In this document: positions 40,713 through 51,989 of the stretch, in pieces
How the letters are laid out: every line of letters begins with the position of its first letter
Numbering within the stretch: position 1 is the first letter of the stretch
Assembly: GCA_009760855.2 (NCBI GenBank)
Contig: WPIO01000054.1
Location: 114,501-178,500 of the forward strand
DNA from: Cristatella mucedo
Lineage: Eukaryota > Bryozoa > Phylactolaemata > Cristatellidae
Reading direction: 5' to 3'
Length of the DNA stretch: 64,000 bases
The notes under the pieces: model-generated
Told to the model about the DNA's origin: nothing
Databases searched by the model: none
The model's input: only the letters and a program-made list of their open reading frames with translations
Made by a program: the position numbers and the translations under genes

Positions 40713-42300
40713 CTTTGGGAAAAGGGGTCGTCCCCAAGTCCTTCAAATCGGCAATCGTTAGACCTATTCTTAAAAAGCCTAGATTAGACACAGAGGTCCT
40801 AGCAAACTATCGTCCAATTTCCCTTCTTCCGTTCTTATCAAAGATTCTTGAAAAGATTGTTGCTAAGCAGCTAGTTGAACATATTGAAAATAATGGAATG
40901 TCAGAAACATTTCAATCAGGTTTCAAGAGGCAGCACTCTACTGAAACTGCTCTCCTCCGTGTTAACAATGACATTCTACGTGGCAACGACGACGGGAATG
41001 TCACTGCCCTAGCTCTGCTAGATCTGTCTGCTGCCTTCGACACCATTGATCACGAAGTTCTGCTTGAACGATTGAGAACAACGATCGGTCTGGCAGACGA
41101 AGCACTGGCGTGGTTTAAATCATACTTGTCTGATCGTGTTCAATCCGTGTCGTGTGGGGGTCAGGTCTCAGACATGAGTAGGGTCACCTGTGGAGTCCCT
41201 GAAGGATCTGTACTTGGTCCCTTGCTGTTCTCCATTTATACGCAACCTCTGGGAAAAGTGATTAAGGCCCATGGAATAGGATATCACTTCTATGCTGACG
41301 ATACTCAGTTGTATTTGTCATTTAAACCGTCGGAATCTGCTGCAGCAACTGAGAAACTGAATGCTTGCCTTGCCGATATTCGATCCTGGATGTCGGAAAA
41401 CTTCCTGAAATTAAATGACGATAAAACCAAACTGCTTCTCACAGGACACCCTAAGCGTGTGGCTGGATTAAAAGGCTTTGCTGTTGTAATAGGTGATGCT
41501 ATTGTGCGACCTTCACCACATACTCGTAATCTAGGTGTCGTGTTCGACAGCTGCCTCAAAGTCAAAAGCTTCATTCAGAAGACTGCCTCTACAGCTAGCC
41601 ATCACATCCGATCCCTATCCAAGATTAGAAGCTGTCTCCCACAGTGGCTTGTAAACAATTTAACTAGCTCTTTAGTTCTGTCTCGGCTTGATTATTGTAA
41701 TTCCCTTTTGGCTGGGCTACCAAAGAAAGCTATTATGCCACTACAGCGGACTATGAATATGGCTGCAAGGCTGGTCTTCAAGTCCTAGCGGTTTGAGCAC
41801 GTGTCACCTCTGCTGAAAGAGCTAGGATGGTTGCCGGTTGAACAAAGGATACAGAGCAAAGTTCTTACGCTGACCCACAAGGCCGGCCACGGCTTGGCTC
41901 CTTCGTACCTAGCTGTACTGCTGCATCAGTTTCAGCCTGTTCACGCCCTCAGGTCCTGTGTGGACAATAAATTAGCTGTCCCATTCATCCGCTTAAACAC
42001 AGTTGGCGACAGAAGCTTTAGCTCTGCAGGTCCTAGACTGTGGAACTCGCTTCCACAATTCTTACGCAACGACATCTACTCTCCAACTGCCGACTATGGC
42101 ACATCTTTTCAGCGGTCCTGAGCTGCTACTTCTATGCTACTCACTACCTCAACTGTTCTCCTAACTCTGCTATGCTTCCCACTTTCTCTTTGTTGCGTGA
42201 GACGAAGTCTGTTGGGTCCTAACTCTGCTATGCTTCCCACTTTCTCTTTGTTGCGTGAGACGAAGTCTGTTGGCTACCGGAGATACATTACATTACATTA
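40713..42300 (+). mobile_element. LINE-A, 5'-truncated with almost open reverse transcriptase
   Basis: CR1/L2-type non-LTR element. A 357-codon frame (40715-41788) has NYRPISLLPF (31-40), LLDLSAAFDTIDH (101-113), GVPEGSVLGPLLF (160-172), HFYADDTQLYL (191-201) with the catalytic Asp pair, and FLKLNDDKTK (230-239). A single in-frame TAG (41786-41788) separates it from 110 more codons of the C-terminal region (HVSPLLKELGWLPVEQR, LWNSLPQFLRND) ending at 42121. The sister copy at 45640 has CAG at the stop position, so this is one C-to-T change. The endonuclease is absent. The 3' UTR is partly deleted, but the end (ACATT)n is present at 42281-42302. Confidence 0.93.
42159..42274 (+). repeat. 58-bp tandem duplication in LINE-A 3' UTR
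   Basis: Units 42159-42216 and 42217-42274, both starting TCCTAACTCTGCTATGC, are essentially identical. Other LINE-A copies (25110, 46010) have one. Confidence 0.95.
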
Positions 42301-42534
42301 CATCCTGTCATCTGCACTCCCAAGTGACAACGCCGTAGGCTTATACACAGCTTTTTGCATGCGTTAGCAGACAAACTGCTGACAGTCTGTAAGCTGAGCT
42401 TATCCTAGCTACAACAATGACCCCTTCTGACGTGCTTGTGACTGAAGTAGATTAAAAAATGCTAAGCCTATCAAGCAAAAGTGGCCCTAACATACAGATA
42501 GTTCCGCCGAGCAATCTATCATACGGTTATCCAC

Positions 42535-42700
42535 TGTCGATGAGCCGTGATGGCACACTAGGTAAGGTGGTAGCTTTTTACGACCTCGGTCCCGAGGTCG
42601 TGGGTTTGAATTCTGCAGTGGGCGATTCTATATTGCCGCTGCAAGCAGTGGTGGTAGACGTGAAGGCTCTTCTGTCGCTATTCAAAAGAGAGGTTAAATC
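42535..42700 (+). mobile_element. SINE2 copy (tRNA-derived)
   Basis: A-box-like CACTAGGTAAGGTGGTAG, B-box-like GTGGGTTTGAATTC, then GCAGTGGGCGATTC and GCAGTGGTGGTAGA, as in 46935-47065. Confidence 0.65.
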
Positions 42701-42754
42701 AGCTAGTGCTTATTTATTTATTTATGTATTATTCTGCAAGCCAAATATACGACA

Positions 42755-42860
42755 ATCACACCATCAAACGCTCAGCTCAATTTCAGGCGACCTGAGTAAG
42801 TACAGGATCTATGGTTACGTGCCCATACGGCGGCCAGTTGGCTTTAATCCAGCTATCGAA
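42755..42860 (+). repeat. Interspersed repeat, copy 1 of pair
   Basis: ACCATCAAACGCTCAG, GACCTGAGTAAGTACAGGAT and CGGCCAGTTGGCTTTAAT recur in the same order at 43425-43540. Confidence 0.65.
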
Positions 42861-42861
42861 C

Positions 42862-43330
42862 GTGATGTACTGTATCTCCGTCTGTAACTCCACGAAGCCA
42901 CTAAGGCTATGTGGGTGTTACGCAGGAGAGTTTTTGTATAGTGCACTCACAGCTTAAATGGCTCTCGGTAGCATTCGGCTTCATTTCATGCAACAAAGAG
43001 ACAGTGGTAAACATAGCAGAGTCAGGGGAGCAGGTCGAGTGAGAATCATGGAAATAGGGACTCGGGCCGGCTGAAAAGGATTTGTCATAGTCGGCATAAC
43101 AGGAGAGTAGTTGTTGTTGCCGAAGAATCGCGGAAGCGGATTCCACAGTCCATGACCTGCAGAGCAACAGCTTCTGTCGCCAATGCTCTGTAAGTGAAGG
43201 AGTGGAACAGCTAATTTATTGTGCATACAGGACCTGAGGGCACAAGGAGGCTGGAAATGGTGCAGCAGTTCAGCTAGGTATGGAGGAGCCAAGCTGTGGC
43301 AGGCCTAGTGGGTCAGCGTAAGAACTTTTC
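42862..43330 (-). mobile_element. LINE-A 3' end, minus
   Basis: Begins TGTATCTCCGTCTGTAACTC (the family end in reverse) and proceeds through the UTR into coding sequence (minus peptides LAELLHHFQPPCALRSCMHN, HGLWNPLPRF). 5'-truncated near 43330. Confidence 0.9.
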
Positions 43331-43424
43331 TCTGTATCAGTTGATCAATCGGCAGCCATACAAACTCTTTCGGCAAAAGAGACACTCGGTCAAACCACTG
43401 CGATCTACAAATCATAGCTTGGTA

Positions 43425-43540
43425 TCATACCATCAAACGCCTAGGTTAGTTTCTGAGACCTGAGTGAGTGCAAGATCTGTGGTCGTGCGGCCATGTGGTG
43501 GCCAATTCGCCTTAATTCTGCTAACCTGCACTAGTCGCCC
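43425..43540 (+). repeat. Interspersed repeat, copy 2 of pair
   Basis: See 42755-42860. The minus-strand LINE-A lies between the two. 43541-44045 shows only a short ATTA run (43709-43727). Confidence 0.65.
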
Positions 43541-44049
43541 CTACAAAGAAGGTATGTGCTTTACTTAACAGTGTGGGGCTGTGGCTCCTAACGTCTGCCT
43601 TAGGGCATAGACAGATGCGACAGGGAAGTTGCCATGTCCCCATTCCGGAAACTCCCTTGACAAGTAACTTCTTGCCCCTGGATCGGCGCAGACCTGAGTA
43701 AGCCCCGCATTAATTAATTAATTAATCCAGCCTGGACAACCAACCAACCACGAGCATGCCCACACTGAGCTGAGACTTACTTTCGGCTACTCGAGAGTTC
43801 GGTAGTCGTCGTTCGACCTCGACTGATGGAAGGATTAGTCCATCAATGCAGGTTTCGAGATGATAGCGACGAAGTTAGGCGCAGATATCGTGCAGTCGAA
43901 GCAATGCAATATTTGCTTAGGCAAAAGTGCTCAGACGGTCCAGTGTGCCCAGCACTTGAGCTACACCCAGTTCAGAGAAGTAATCGGCAGCTGGTCTCCA
44001 GGCAACAGATCCCCTACAGCTAATGTGCTTCGTAACATTCCACGTACTA

Positions 44050-45595
44050 ATGATGATAGTAATAATAATAATAATAATAGTGTCTGGTATGGCACCCTAA
44101 GAAAACTTAACCTCTAGTCAGGCGCTTTATAGCTTTCTGTACGAGGAGAGATAAGCATGGCAAGGCAAGTCAGGCAAGCATGCAACAGCTCCCAGCTATC
44201 GCGCGAAAAAATCGATGCAAGAGTGCAGAAGACCCAGGGACGTTGGTTAGTAGGCGTTCAATAAGCAATCTACAACCAATTATGCACCGGAAAGCAAAGC
44301 GTGCATGAAAAAGGTACGTCTGCCTCGAGCTACACTACAGCATGTCACTGACACCCTTAGGATGGCCGTGCAGTTTTTTTTATTACGCACGGCCACACAA
44401 AATATTTACTCGGACAGAGCAAAGAAAGTCGGTTTTAAGCTTCTCTTTGAATGTCGTCAAATCGTGAGACGATGGCCATGATATCGGTCAGTCATTAGTG
44501 TGCTTCAAGCTTTGGGAGCATGGCAACTGAAGGCAAGGTCTCTGTGAGATTTCATGCTAGTCAGGCGCACAGGAAATCGACCAGAGTCAGCCGGAAGAGC
44601 ACTTCAGGTGAGTCAGGTCAAGAGTCAAGAGTCAGGTCAAGAGTCATGTGCGATTTAAGGCATGTAAAACCTGGCAGCTGTGATGCTTGTGACAGATAAG
44701 CCTAGCCACCAAATTTTGCGCATTCTATGCAAGTGATATTGCACAGGCAGGAAGGCCTACGGGTTGTGAGTTACATTCGTCTAGTAGGGACGTCACAAAT
44801 GCAAGAGCCAGCTTGGCTATGGTGTCCCTTTTTCAAGAAAGCCTAAATTTTGGCAATGTTATGTAGGTGTCATGAGGAAAATTCGACTGATTTCACTAAT
44901 GTGTTTATCTATTTAGTTTATCTATTTTATATATTTTGGAAGAGGACAATTCACGGCTGCAGAAGATATGCCGCCAGAGACTGTATTCGGAGTAAAGGGC
45001 TTGCCAGTTCCTGAGGAACACTTGGTTTACCCATAGTTAGCAGGTACCTTTTGCCATCGTCGATTTGGAAAGTTTACTACTGCCACGCAAGTTCCAGCGT
45101 CAACCGTGCATGCTGTAAGGTGAGTGCAAGTGTTTGAGATGCTGGGAGCCAGGGAAGGATCAGTGCGAACGTACAGCTGCGTATCGTCTGCAAAAACGTG
45201 AAAGCCTAGATTGCGCCTTGCGATCGTAATGGCTAAAGAGAATGCATACATTTACGAAGGGAGTGGATCTAGACGAATGCCGGAGAGAGGCATCCCCTAC
45301 GTCGAAGGCTCACTCGAAGATCGCTGTCCTTCGAAAAATGCTCTCTGATTCTGTCACTAAAGTCCTATATGGATTATTGCAACACTGCAGCCTGTTGTGC
45401 CTATGCGAGACGACAGGCAGCTAAGAAGGATTGTGATATCAAATGAACCATAAGCTGCCGAGAGATCCAGCAGAACTAGTAGAGAGACACTATTTAAGTC
45501 AGCATTCTTGAGCAAGTCATCATATACCCTCAGCGGAGTGAGCAAGGAAGTTCTCAAAAGCCAGGTTGGAACTTACTTGCTAGACTTGAATTTCT
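44050..45595 (-). mobile_element. Decayed LINE-B-related element (LINE-C)
   Basis: Starts with an AATAATAAT run and a GCGCTT-like tail, then follows LINE-B order loosely (GCTTTGGGAGCATGGCAACT, AAGCCTAAATTTTGGCAATG, AACGTGAAAGCCTAGATTGC). It reaches the N-terminal RT (minus peptides LRVYDDLLKNADLNS, LLVLLDLSAAYGSFD). Stops and shifts throughout. Confidence 0.75.
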
Positions 45596-45596
45596 G

Positions 45597-46195
45597 GCTA
45601 TGAATATAACTGCAAGGCTAGTTTTCAAATTTCAGAAGTTTGACCACGTGTCTGCTTTGCTAAAGGAGCTAGGATGGCTGTCGGTTGATCAAAGGATACA
45701 GAGCAAAGTTCTTACGCTGACCCACAAGGCCAAGGCCACGGCTTGGCTCCTTCATACCTAGCGGAACTGCTGCACCATTTCCAGCCTCCTCGTGCCCTCA
45801 AGTCCTGTATGCACAATCAATTACCTGTTCCACTCCTGCGCTTAAAGACCGTTGGCGACAGAAACTGTTGCCCTGCAGGCCCTAGACTGTGGAATTCGCA
45901 TCCACAATTCCTATGCAACGATAACTACTCTCGGAGTGCTGCCGACTATGCCTCATCCTTTTTAGCGGTCCCGAGCTGTTACTTCCATGCTACTCACTAC
46001 CTCAACTTCTCACCTGACTCTGCAATGCTTCCCACTTTTTCTTTGTTGCTTGAGATTAAGTCTTTTAGCTACTGAATACGTATCGAAAACCGCTTAGGCT
46101 GTGAGCGAGCTGTACAAAACTCTCCTCCGTAACATCTACACACAGTCTTTGTGGCTTTGTGGAGTTACGGACGGAGATACATGCATACATACATG
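45597..46195 (+). mobile_element. LINE-A 3' part
   Basis: Coding end (HVSALLKELGWLSVDQR in one frame, then SYLAELLHHFQPPRALKSCM after a shift) and full 3' UTR to GGAGATACATGCATACATAC. It is directly head-to-head with the minus element on its left. Confidence 0.9.
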
Positions 46196-46934
46196 TAGAC
46201 ATATGTAATGTATACAGAAGGAGATATAAGCGCATTGCAACACAAAGGGGGTGATAATTTCCGTCTTCGCCCTAGCTGCTTAATCTCATTTTCACCTGTT
46301 AACTACTAAGTAGAACGCTACGACACGACACTAGCCGACATGGTTAAAACGACAGGCAGAAGAGGCATTTTCATTTAAGGCCAGCTTTTTCGAAGGATTG
46401 CCGCGCGCAGCTTTATATGGCGCTTCTACTTTGACAAGCACCGCTGCCTAAATCTCCCGCTAATTTTCCAAACATAACAAGCCCTAGCATGTAAGTTTTT
46501 CAACTTTTAAGCTCCACTTCTGTATTTCCAGGACGATTGTAATAAATGGCTAATTATTCGAACCTAGAGCATAAATAGGTGAATATTTTTCGTGGATTCT
46601 TGGACCAAATCGTAGAGCCTGCAGTCGACTTGTAAAGCAAAGGTGCTATGTCTATCTCAACAGTATCAAAGGCCAAAATATCAAATATAACTGTAAAGAT
46701 CTGTCAAAAATGTCGAGCCTCCTTATTGCAGAGCTGTCCGTGCAAGCTGCAATGTCTCTCATGCTTCCGCAAAATGCATGCAAAATAACGTTCATTTAGA
46801 ATTGGGAATGCTCAGTGGATTAAGCGAGTTTGAAAATTATCGTAACATGCGGTCTCTTGCTTCTATGTTTGTACTTCTGAAAACTAATGACAGCGCTTCG
46901 TCTGAATCACAAACACAAGAAATGTATCGGCAGC

Positions 46935-47065
46935 AATACCTCAGTTGGTAAGATGCTCGTTCTTCACGACCTCGACGACGTGGGTTCGGACCCTGCGCTG
47001 GGCAATCCTGTATGTCCACTGCTTGCGGTGGTAATAGCCTTTAAGACTCTTTTGCCGCTATAAAA
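46935..47065 (+). mobile_element. SINE2 copy
   Basis: tRNA-like head CTCAGTTGGTAAGATGCTC (A box), GTGGGTTCGGACCC (B box, 46980-46993), then TGCTTGCGGTGGTAATAG and TTTTGCCGCTATAAAAA. Absent from unit 2, so it may post-date the duplication. Confidence 0.75.
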
Positions 47066-48434
47066 ATAGGCCGCCAAATTATCTAGCTCTCTGAGGCAGT
47101 GAACTTCAAGTGACCAATCGTCAGGCCTTATTATTTTACCAATCAGAGAAATAGCCTTAGCAGTGTAGCCTTCAATAATCTTCAGACTGTAACATTTAGA
47201 CCCTAGCAGTGTGTAGCCGGGGCTTCGAAGTTTCAGCTTAACCCTGCTGCAAAAGCAAGGGACCCATAGAAATAATATCTCGGCTACACTACAAATTGAA
47301 AAAAATATTAAAAATTTATATGAAATTAGCATTTATTTGGCCCCAATAATGACTAGCTTTTTATGTCGTCATTACGACAGGACGGCACTGATATAATTAA
47401 ACCGCCTTCACGATGATCATTAGTAAGTTTTTACATCAGCCGACTACCAAGGATTGGCATATTTCCAGGTCTCTGGACTAAAGTGATAATAAGATTGGGT
47501 AGGTTTCAATTCAGACGAGGCCTTCTGACCTAAATTAAAAGCATCATATCCCAGCATTTGCAGGCAACGTGCTTGGACCTGCTGGCAAGCCCGCATTCGA
47601 TTTCTTCTCAGATTTCTCGGAAGCTATAGCCTGCGTTACAGTAATTGTACATGTATTCATAGTCAACGTCCTGTCTGGTGAGTCAAACGGAAACGTGCAC
47701 ATGCTTGATCCATGTTTTTCCAAGTTAATTGTGGGAATTTTATGGGTTAAAAGTTAATCATCAGTCAGAGGGCACACATTCGATTAGTGGTAGACAAAGT
47801 TCTGCTTACTCAATATTTTCAAAATGCACACCAATGGTTGGGATCTTTACAACGAAAATTATAAAGCGGTGCATTTAGAGCCGTAATTCTTGAAGAAGTG
47901 TCATTTTAACCAATCTTTACGAATATTATTGCGTGTAGCTAGTTAGTAAGCAGTTTATCACATCCATACTGCAAAAGGTAAATGCTCTGTTAGCTTGTAA
48001 CTTGGTCTAACAATATTGCATTGGTCAAACAATAAGGCCTGCATTTCGACTATGCAAAGAGGTGGGTGTAAAGACTCGTAAAATCTGTCTGCTATTTGGT
48101 GCTGACATGAGAACAGTCCATCGCACCTCGTAATTTAGAAAGCGTGGAGGTAATTGGAGCTGTGCTGGCAGTAGGCAGCACAATTGATGAAACTCTACCA
48201 GAAGACTAATAAGCAAGAAGAACGTCTTCCTTGAAACCAACGGTATCACACGAAAAGGCTTTTTGCAAGCGGCCAAAAAGGAAGAGAACCAAGACTTGCT
48301 CTCAAAAGTGTCCATCCTAGCTAAAGAGTAGTGCGTTCGTTCAAACGTAATTAAGCTAATCGGCCGCTTATTTACTGTTAAACTACTTTCGTCGCCAGCT
48401 ACCAGGCACTAAACCAGCAAGACGTGTATTCCTA

Positions 48435-48617
48435 CTAAAGCACTTCCTGCAGGAAACCGTTAAGACACTCTAAAACCATTTTATCCATTTTCAATTTACC
48501 ATGACCGCAAGATAAACAAATAGTGTATACGTACTCACGCATTTTTTTCAACAGCCTGTAGTCTGTTTCTAATTTTAGTAAATATTTCATTTCACATGTC
48601 TCATACAAATAGTGTGA
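48435..48617 (-). CDS. Candidate terminal exon, unit 1 (unknown protein)
   Basis: A minus frame ending TAG at 48435 aligns without indels to 59137-59313 in unit 2 over 55 codons. Shared residues: ETC..KYLLKLE.DYRLLK..REY, TC.SC.HGKLKM.K, ECL.GF.QEVL. About 16 of the changed codons are amino-acid changes and about 4 are silent, so it is either fast-evolving or non-coding. Function unknown; no start or upstream exon identified. Confidence 0.3.
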   Translation of the reverse strand, partial: SHYLYETCEMKYLLKLETDYRLLKKMREYVYTICLSCGHGKLKMDKMVLECLNGFLQEVL

Positions 48618-49177
48618 GCAAGTAGAGCTTAAAATCACCTTTTCTTTGGCTGCCGTATATGCCCACGTGACAAAGAGAAATATTAAAATAGCAAAACTTC
48701 CTTTGGGTAGCTTTGGTTATGTTTTTAAATTTTCAAACATTTGAAAGCATGTTCTCTGCCTATTTTAAACGTCAATTTCAATCGAATATATATATATATA
48801 TATATCATTAGCATTGATTATAGATGGATCTCAATTTGCGAAACATAGATATGGAAGAGTAACGTGGATATACGGGATATATGGATGCGTATGCGTGCAA
48901 AGCTATAACATTAGCACGGTTTATATCATTATATATTATTATATATTATATTATTTTCATATATATTAGCACGGTTTGTTAACTGCATAACTTTTAAGAT
49001 CTTCGCTTAAATCTGTCTTGCTTCGATAAAGAGTTTTTCAAAGGGATACGTACGCATTCTGCCTGCGTGGCCTCTGACCAAAATAGGTCTTTGTCCCAGT
49101 AACGGCCGGTGGCTGTGGACCGAAGCTTAGCTTGACTTGCAGCGCACTTACTGCACAGACAGAAACTCTGCTGCAGC

Positions 49178-49245
49178 TCTGCCGTAGCTCTGCTGGAGCT
49201 CTAAAAAAAGCTCTGCTGGAGCTCTGCTGTAGCTCTCTTTTTGTT
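49178..49245 (+). repeat. Degenerate AGCTCTGCTGG repeat
   Basis: Five to six short units of AGCTCTGC(T/C)G(G/T) just before the conserved block. Unit 2 has a CT run instead. Confidence 0.75.
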
Positions 49246-49565
49246 GTCTTCTAGCTCTCTAACAGGCAGAATCTTGTAACTGAACAGGAACACGAGGTCA
49301 CACTCTAGAGTGCTCATTTGACAGAAATGTCCAAACAGCTGTCACATAGTTCATCTTCTTAATCTGCTTAAGTCTCGTCGGTTCCACATGGTTTAACATT
49401 TAACCTTGAAAACAGTGATTTTCTTTTTTAGAAGTTTACGAAAACATGAGCCGCAAAAGACGCCATAGCCATTTGTGCGATACAGCTGAGCCAGCGCAGA
49501 AAGTAAGTCCGACGTCTAGTCGTACTTTCATTTATTTCACAATATCAAACCCAAATGCAGCCACC
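49230..49565 (+). other. Highly conserved block, unit 1, with candidate exon
   Basis: About 335 bp nearly identical (about 94%, no indels) to 61236-61565, while flanks are much more diverged. It holds a pyrimidine tract plus AG (ending about 49431), an ATG at 49446, 19 codons starting MSRKRRHSHLCD, and GTAAGT after CAGAAA. It may be a small exon, a regulatory block or a younger repeat. The differences do not favour silent sites. Confidence 0.4.
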
Positions 49566-49783
49566 AACCCTGCAAATGCACGAGGTTGGCGATTGTTGTA
49601 AAGGCTAAAATATTGCCTTTATGAAAACTGCAATCTGTTCCAATCCTTTCAAGACGATAGCAGTACGCGTTCCAGCTCTTTCGGAATGGTATTGACCCGG
49701 CATTGGCAAAGTTAGCGATTCTAATTTCGTAAATAGTACAGCCTTTAGCTAAAAATTTAATTGCGTAAATAATTTGAACATAC

Positions 49784-49864
49784 AGTACAGTATTGAATGC
49801 ATTTCGCGACAAAAAAGCGGGAGATTAGAAGTAATGTCGCCTACAATTAAAAACAATCAGCCAT
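49784..49864 (-). pseudogene. Relic of the WAP-gene first exon (unit 1)
   Basis: Aligns without gaps over 81 bp to 62520-62600. The ATG is kept, but codons 6 and 8 are TAA and TAG, and the donor is GTATGT instead of GTAAGT. The hydrophobic ATLLLIS core and the QYC end remain. The other WAP exons are missing here apart from possible scraps near 49575-49605, so the locus cannot make the protein. If the conserved TTGTAG/TTGCAG is really an acceptor, the stops would lie in an intron. Confidence 0.6.
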
Positions 49865-50718
49865 TAGCAAAGAGTACTCGCTTACTCTTAAAAGAAACAC
49901 TGCTGAATTTGAAGTGATACTTCACTGTGTGGCAATAGGACGGAAAGCGATTCTAGGTAAAAACAAATTCCTCCATCGTGTGGGTACGGTTGCATTTTTT
50001 GGATTACAACATTCACTTTTATGAGGAATGGTTAAGCTACAGTTGCACTTTGCCGCATGTCTCAAGGAAGTGAGGGTTTATTTAAATTTGCTTTGCTATC
50101 CTGCCAACTTAAGTATCGCAGATGCAAGCTTCCATGTGTAAGCGAAACAGCGGGAAGCCTTGCGACATTAACCCTACTACAAACTTTAAGCGTAGGCGCC
50201 GCACATACGAATTTCTGCAAATCAAGATAGCACTGGAGCAACTGCTTCTGCAAGTTCTAAGCTTCTTCCACTTACTCGCATAACGCGTCTAATGTGTCGA
50301 TGCTTGGCATGAACGAATGAGTATTCATGTACCGAATAGTACCGGAGAGATAGCGTTCACAGATTGCACTTGCCAATCGCTAAATGTTGGCAACTCCTTG
50401 GTTCATAGCCGAAGGCACAGCCCCAAATATTTATTCGCGACCTCTTTTAATAACGATAGTTTAGCAGTACGCGTGAATATCTGCACACATTCATCGCATG
50501 CAACCATCACAGTTCATTTTTGAAGATCTCATTTCATTGGACGTCGAGATACTCCAACTTGGTAACGCTCACTACAGTAAGTCTCGGTCGTCACTATGAT
50601 CGTTACAGCGATCCTCCTTTTCATCATTGATGGGACGAGAAAAGAAAGGAAGAGAAAAAGAAAACAGAAAATAAAAGAAAACCATGCGAAATATTGTATT
50701 GAGATATGCACTTAAGAC

Positions 50719-50878
50719 TCTCTCTCTCTCTCTCTCTATCACTCTCTCCTCTCTCTCTCCTCTCTCTGACTCTCTCTCTCATCTCTCTCTATCTTTCTCC
50801 TTCTCTCACTTTCTCTCTCTCTCTCCCTCTCTTCCTCTCCCTCTCTGTCTCTCTCCTCTCTCTGTTTCTCCCTCTCTG

Positions 50879-50925
<47 letters not shown>

Positions 50926-50960
50926 TCTATCTCTATCTTCTCTCTCTCCCTCCCTCTCTG
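50719..50960 (+). repeat. CT-rich microsatellite
   Basis: Irregular CTCTCT with ATCT and CCT interruptions. The unit 2 counterpart (63410-63550) is only mildly CT-rich, so it expanded after duplication. Leu/Ser frames are artefacts. Confidence 0.95.
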
Positions 50961-51989
50961 ACGCTAAAGTACGCTCGCTGTCGCGAGCCTCTGTTTCTCT
51001 TCCGCACTCACTCTCTCACTCGCTCACGTTGCCTATCAGTGTCACTGTCCATCATCTCACTCGCTATCTCTCGCTGTTTGCAAAGTCCACTATGTGTCTC
51101 AGCTCTGTCCTTGTTTCTCATCTTTGTTTCCCATCAGTCCGCCACTATGCCTTCAGTCATTCCATGTACAGGAAACTGATGCTGATAGCAGCCACCAAGA
51201 ATTCTGTAAATCGTACAAGATGTGACAGCCCCACCTTAGTCTTTAGTACTAGCCGAGTGCACACAGAATACTATTGTTCTCACAAGTTATAGCACGTCAG
51301 CCTGACAGAGGGAATGCACACAAGAATCATTACAATGTCAGCTGCATCTTCTAGTCGAATTTAAGAGAGCAGTTCGTGGCTGGAACAGCCTCCATGGTAC
51401 AGGGAGCTCCTGTGTCCGGACTCTGCGACCTTGTGTCACCGTGCGGCAAAGAAACTTACCAGCGCGACTAAGTGCTTCTGTGCGCCCATTTCTGCGCTAG
51501 AAACTAGTACATGCTCGGTGGCGTGAATTTTGCACTACCGGAAATGGCGTAGCATTAAATAAGAAACCTAACCAATCACATGGGTCGATTAAAGCTGGGC
51601 CATAACAATGATGACGAATCGGACCACCGGGCTTAGGGAAGGCTTCACCATGCATGGGGTTGGCCAACTTTGAGACTTTAACAACTGCACAAGTTATTTA
51701 CAACGTTGACAGCCTCCCAGTAGATGGCAATGCCGGCAGATACAACGCGCTTTCTTTTTTTGACGGCAAGGCGTCCGAGAGATTAATGAGAGCCTACTGG
51801 TGCGCTGACTCGTTCTGTCTCGGCATCGCTCCGTCTCTGCAATCTCGGGGCGCATGATGGGCAGAAAAGGCAGCATTCGCAGGCACTGCCGATCGCTGCT
51901 TAGCCAGTCAGCCGCCTAGCACTTGCTACCAGCGTGTCACAAGCCAGACTAAATTTTAATTGTGCCCTCTACCAGCCCCGTTAAACTGG

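Larger units (their letters stand above)
46300..51430 (+). repeat. Segmental duplication unit 1
   Basis: Matches unit 2 (57750-63880) in the same orientation in ordered blocks: 46300-46350, 47569-47990, 48060-48130, 48360-48790, 49000-49565, 49600-49860, 50040-50230, 50580-50640, 50980-51060 and 51130-51430. Identity by eye is mostly 70-80% with many indels, but near 94% at 49230-49565. Unit 1 has about 1.1 kb that unit 2 lacks (46400-47560, containing a SINE2) and lacks the WAP exons and the LINE-B. Confidence 0.85.
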
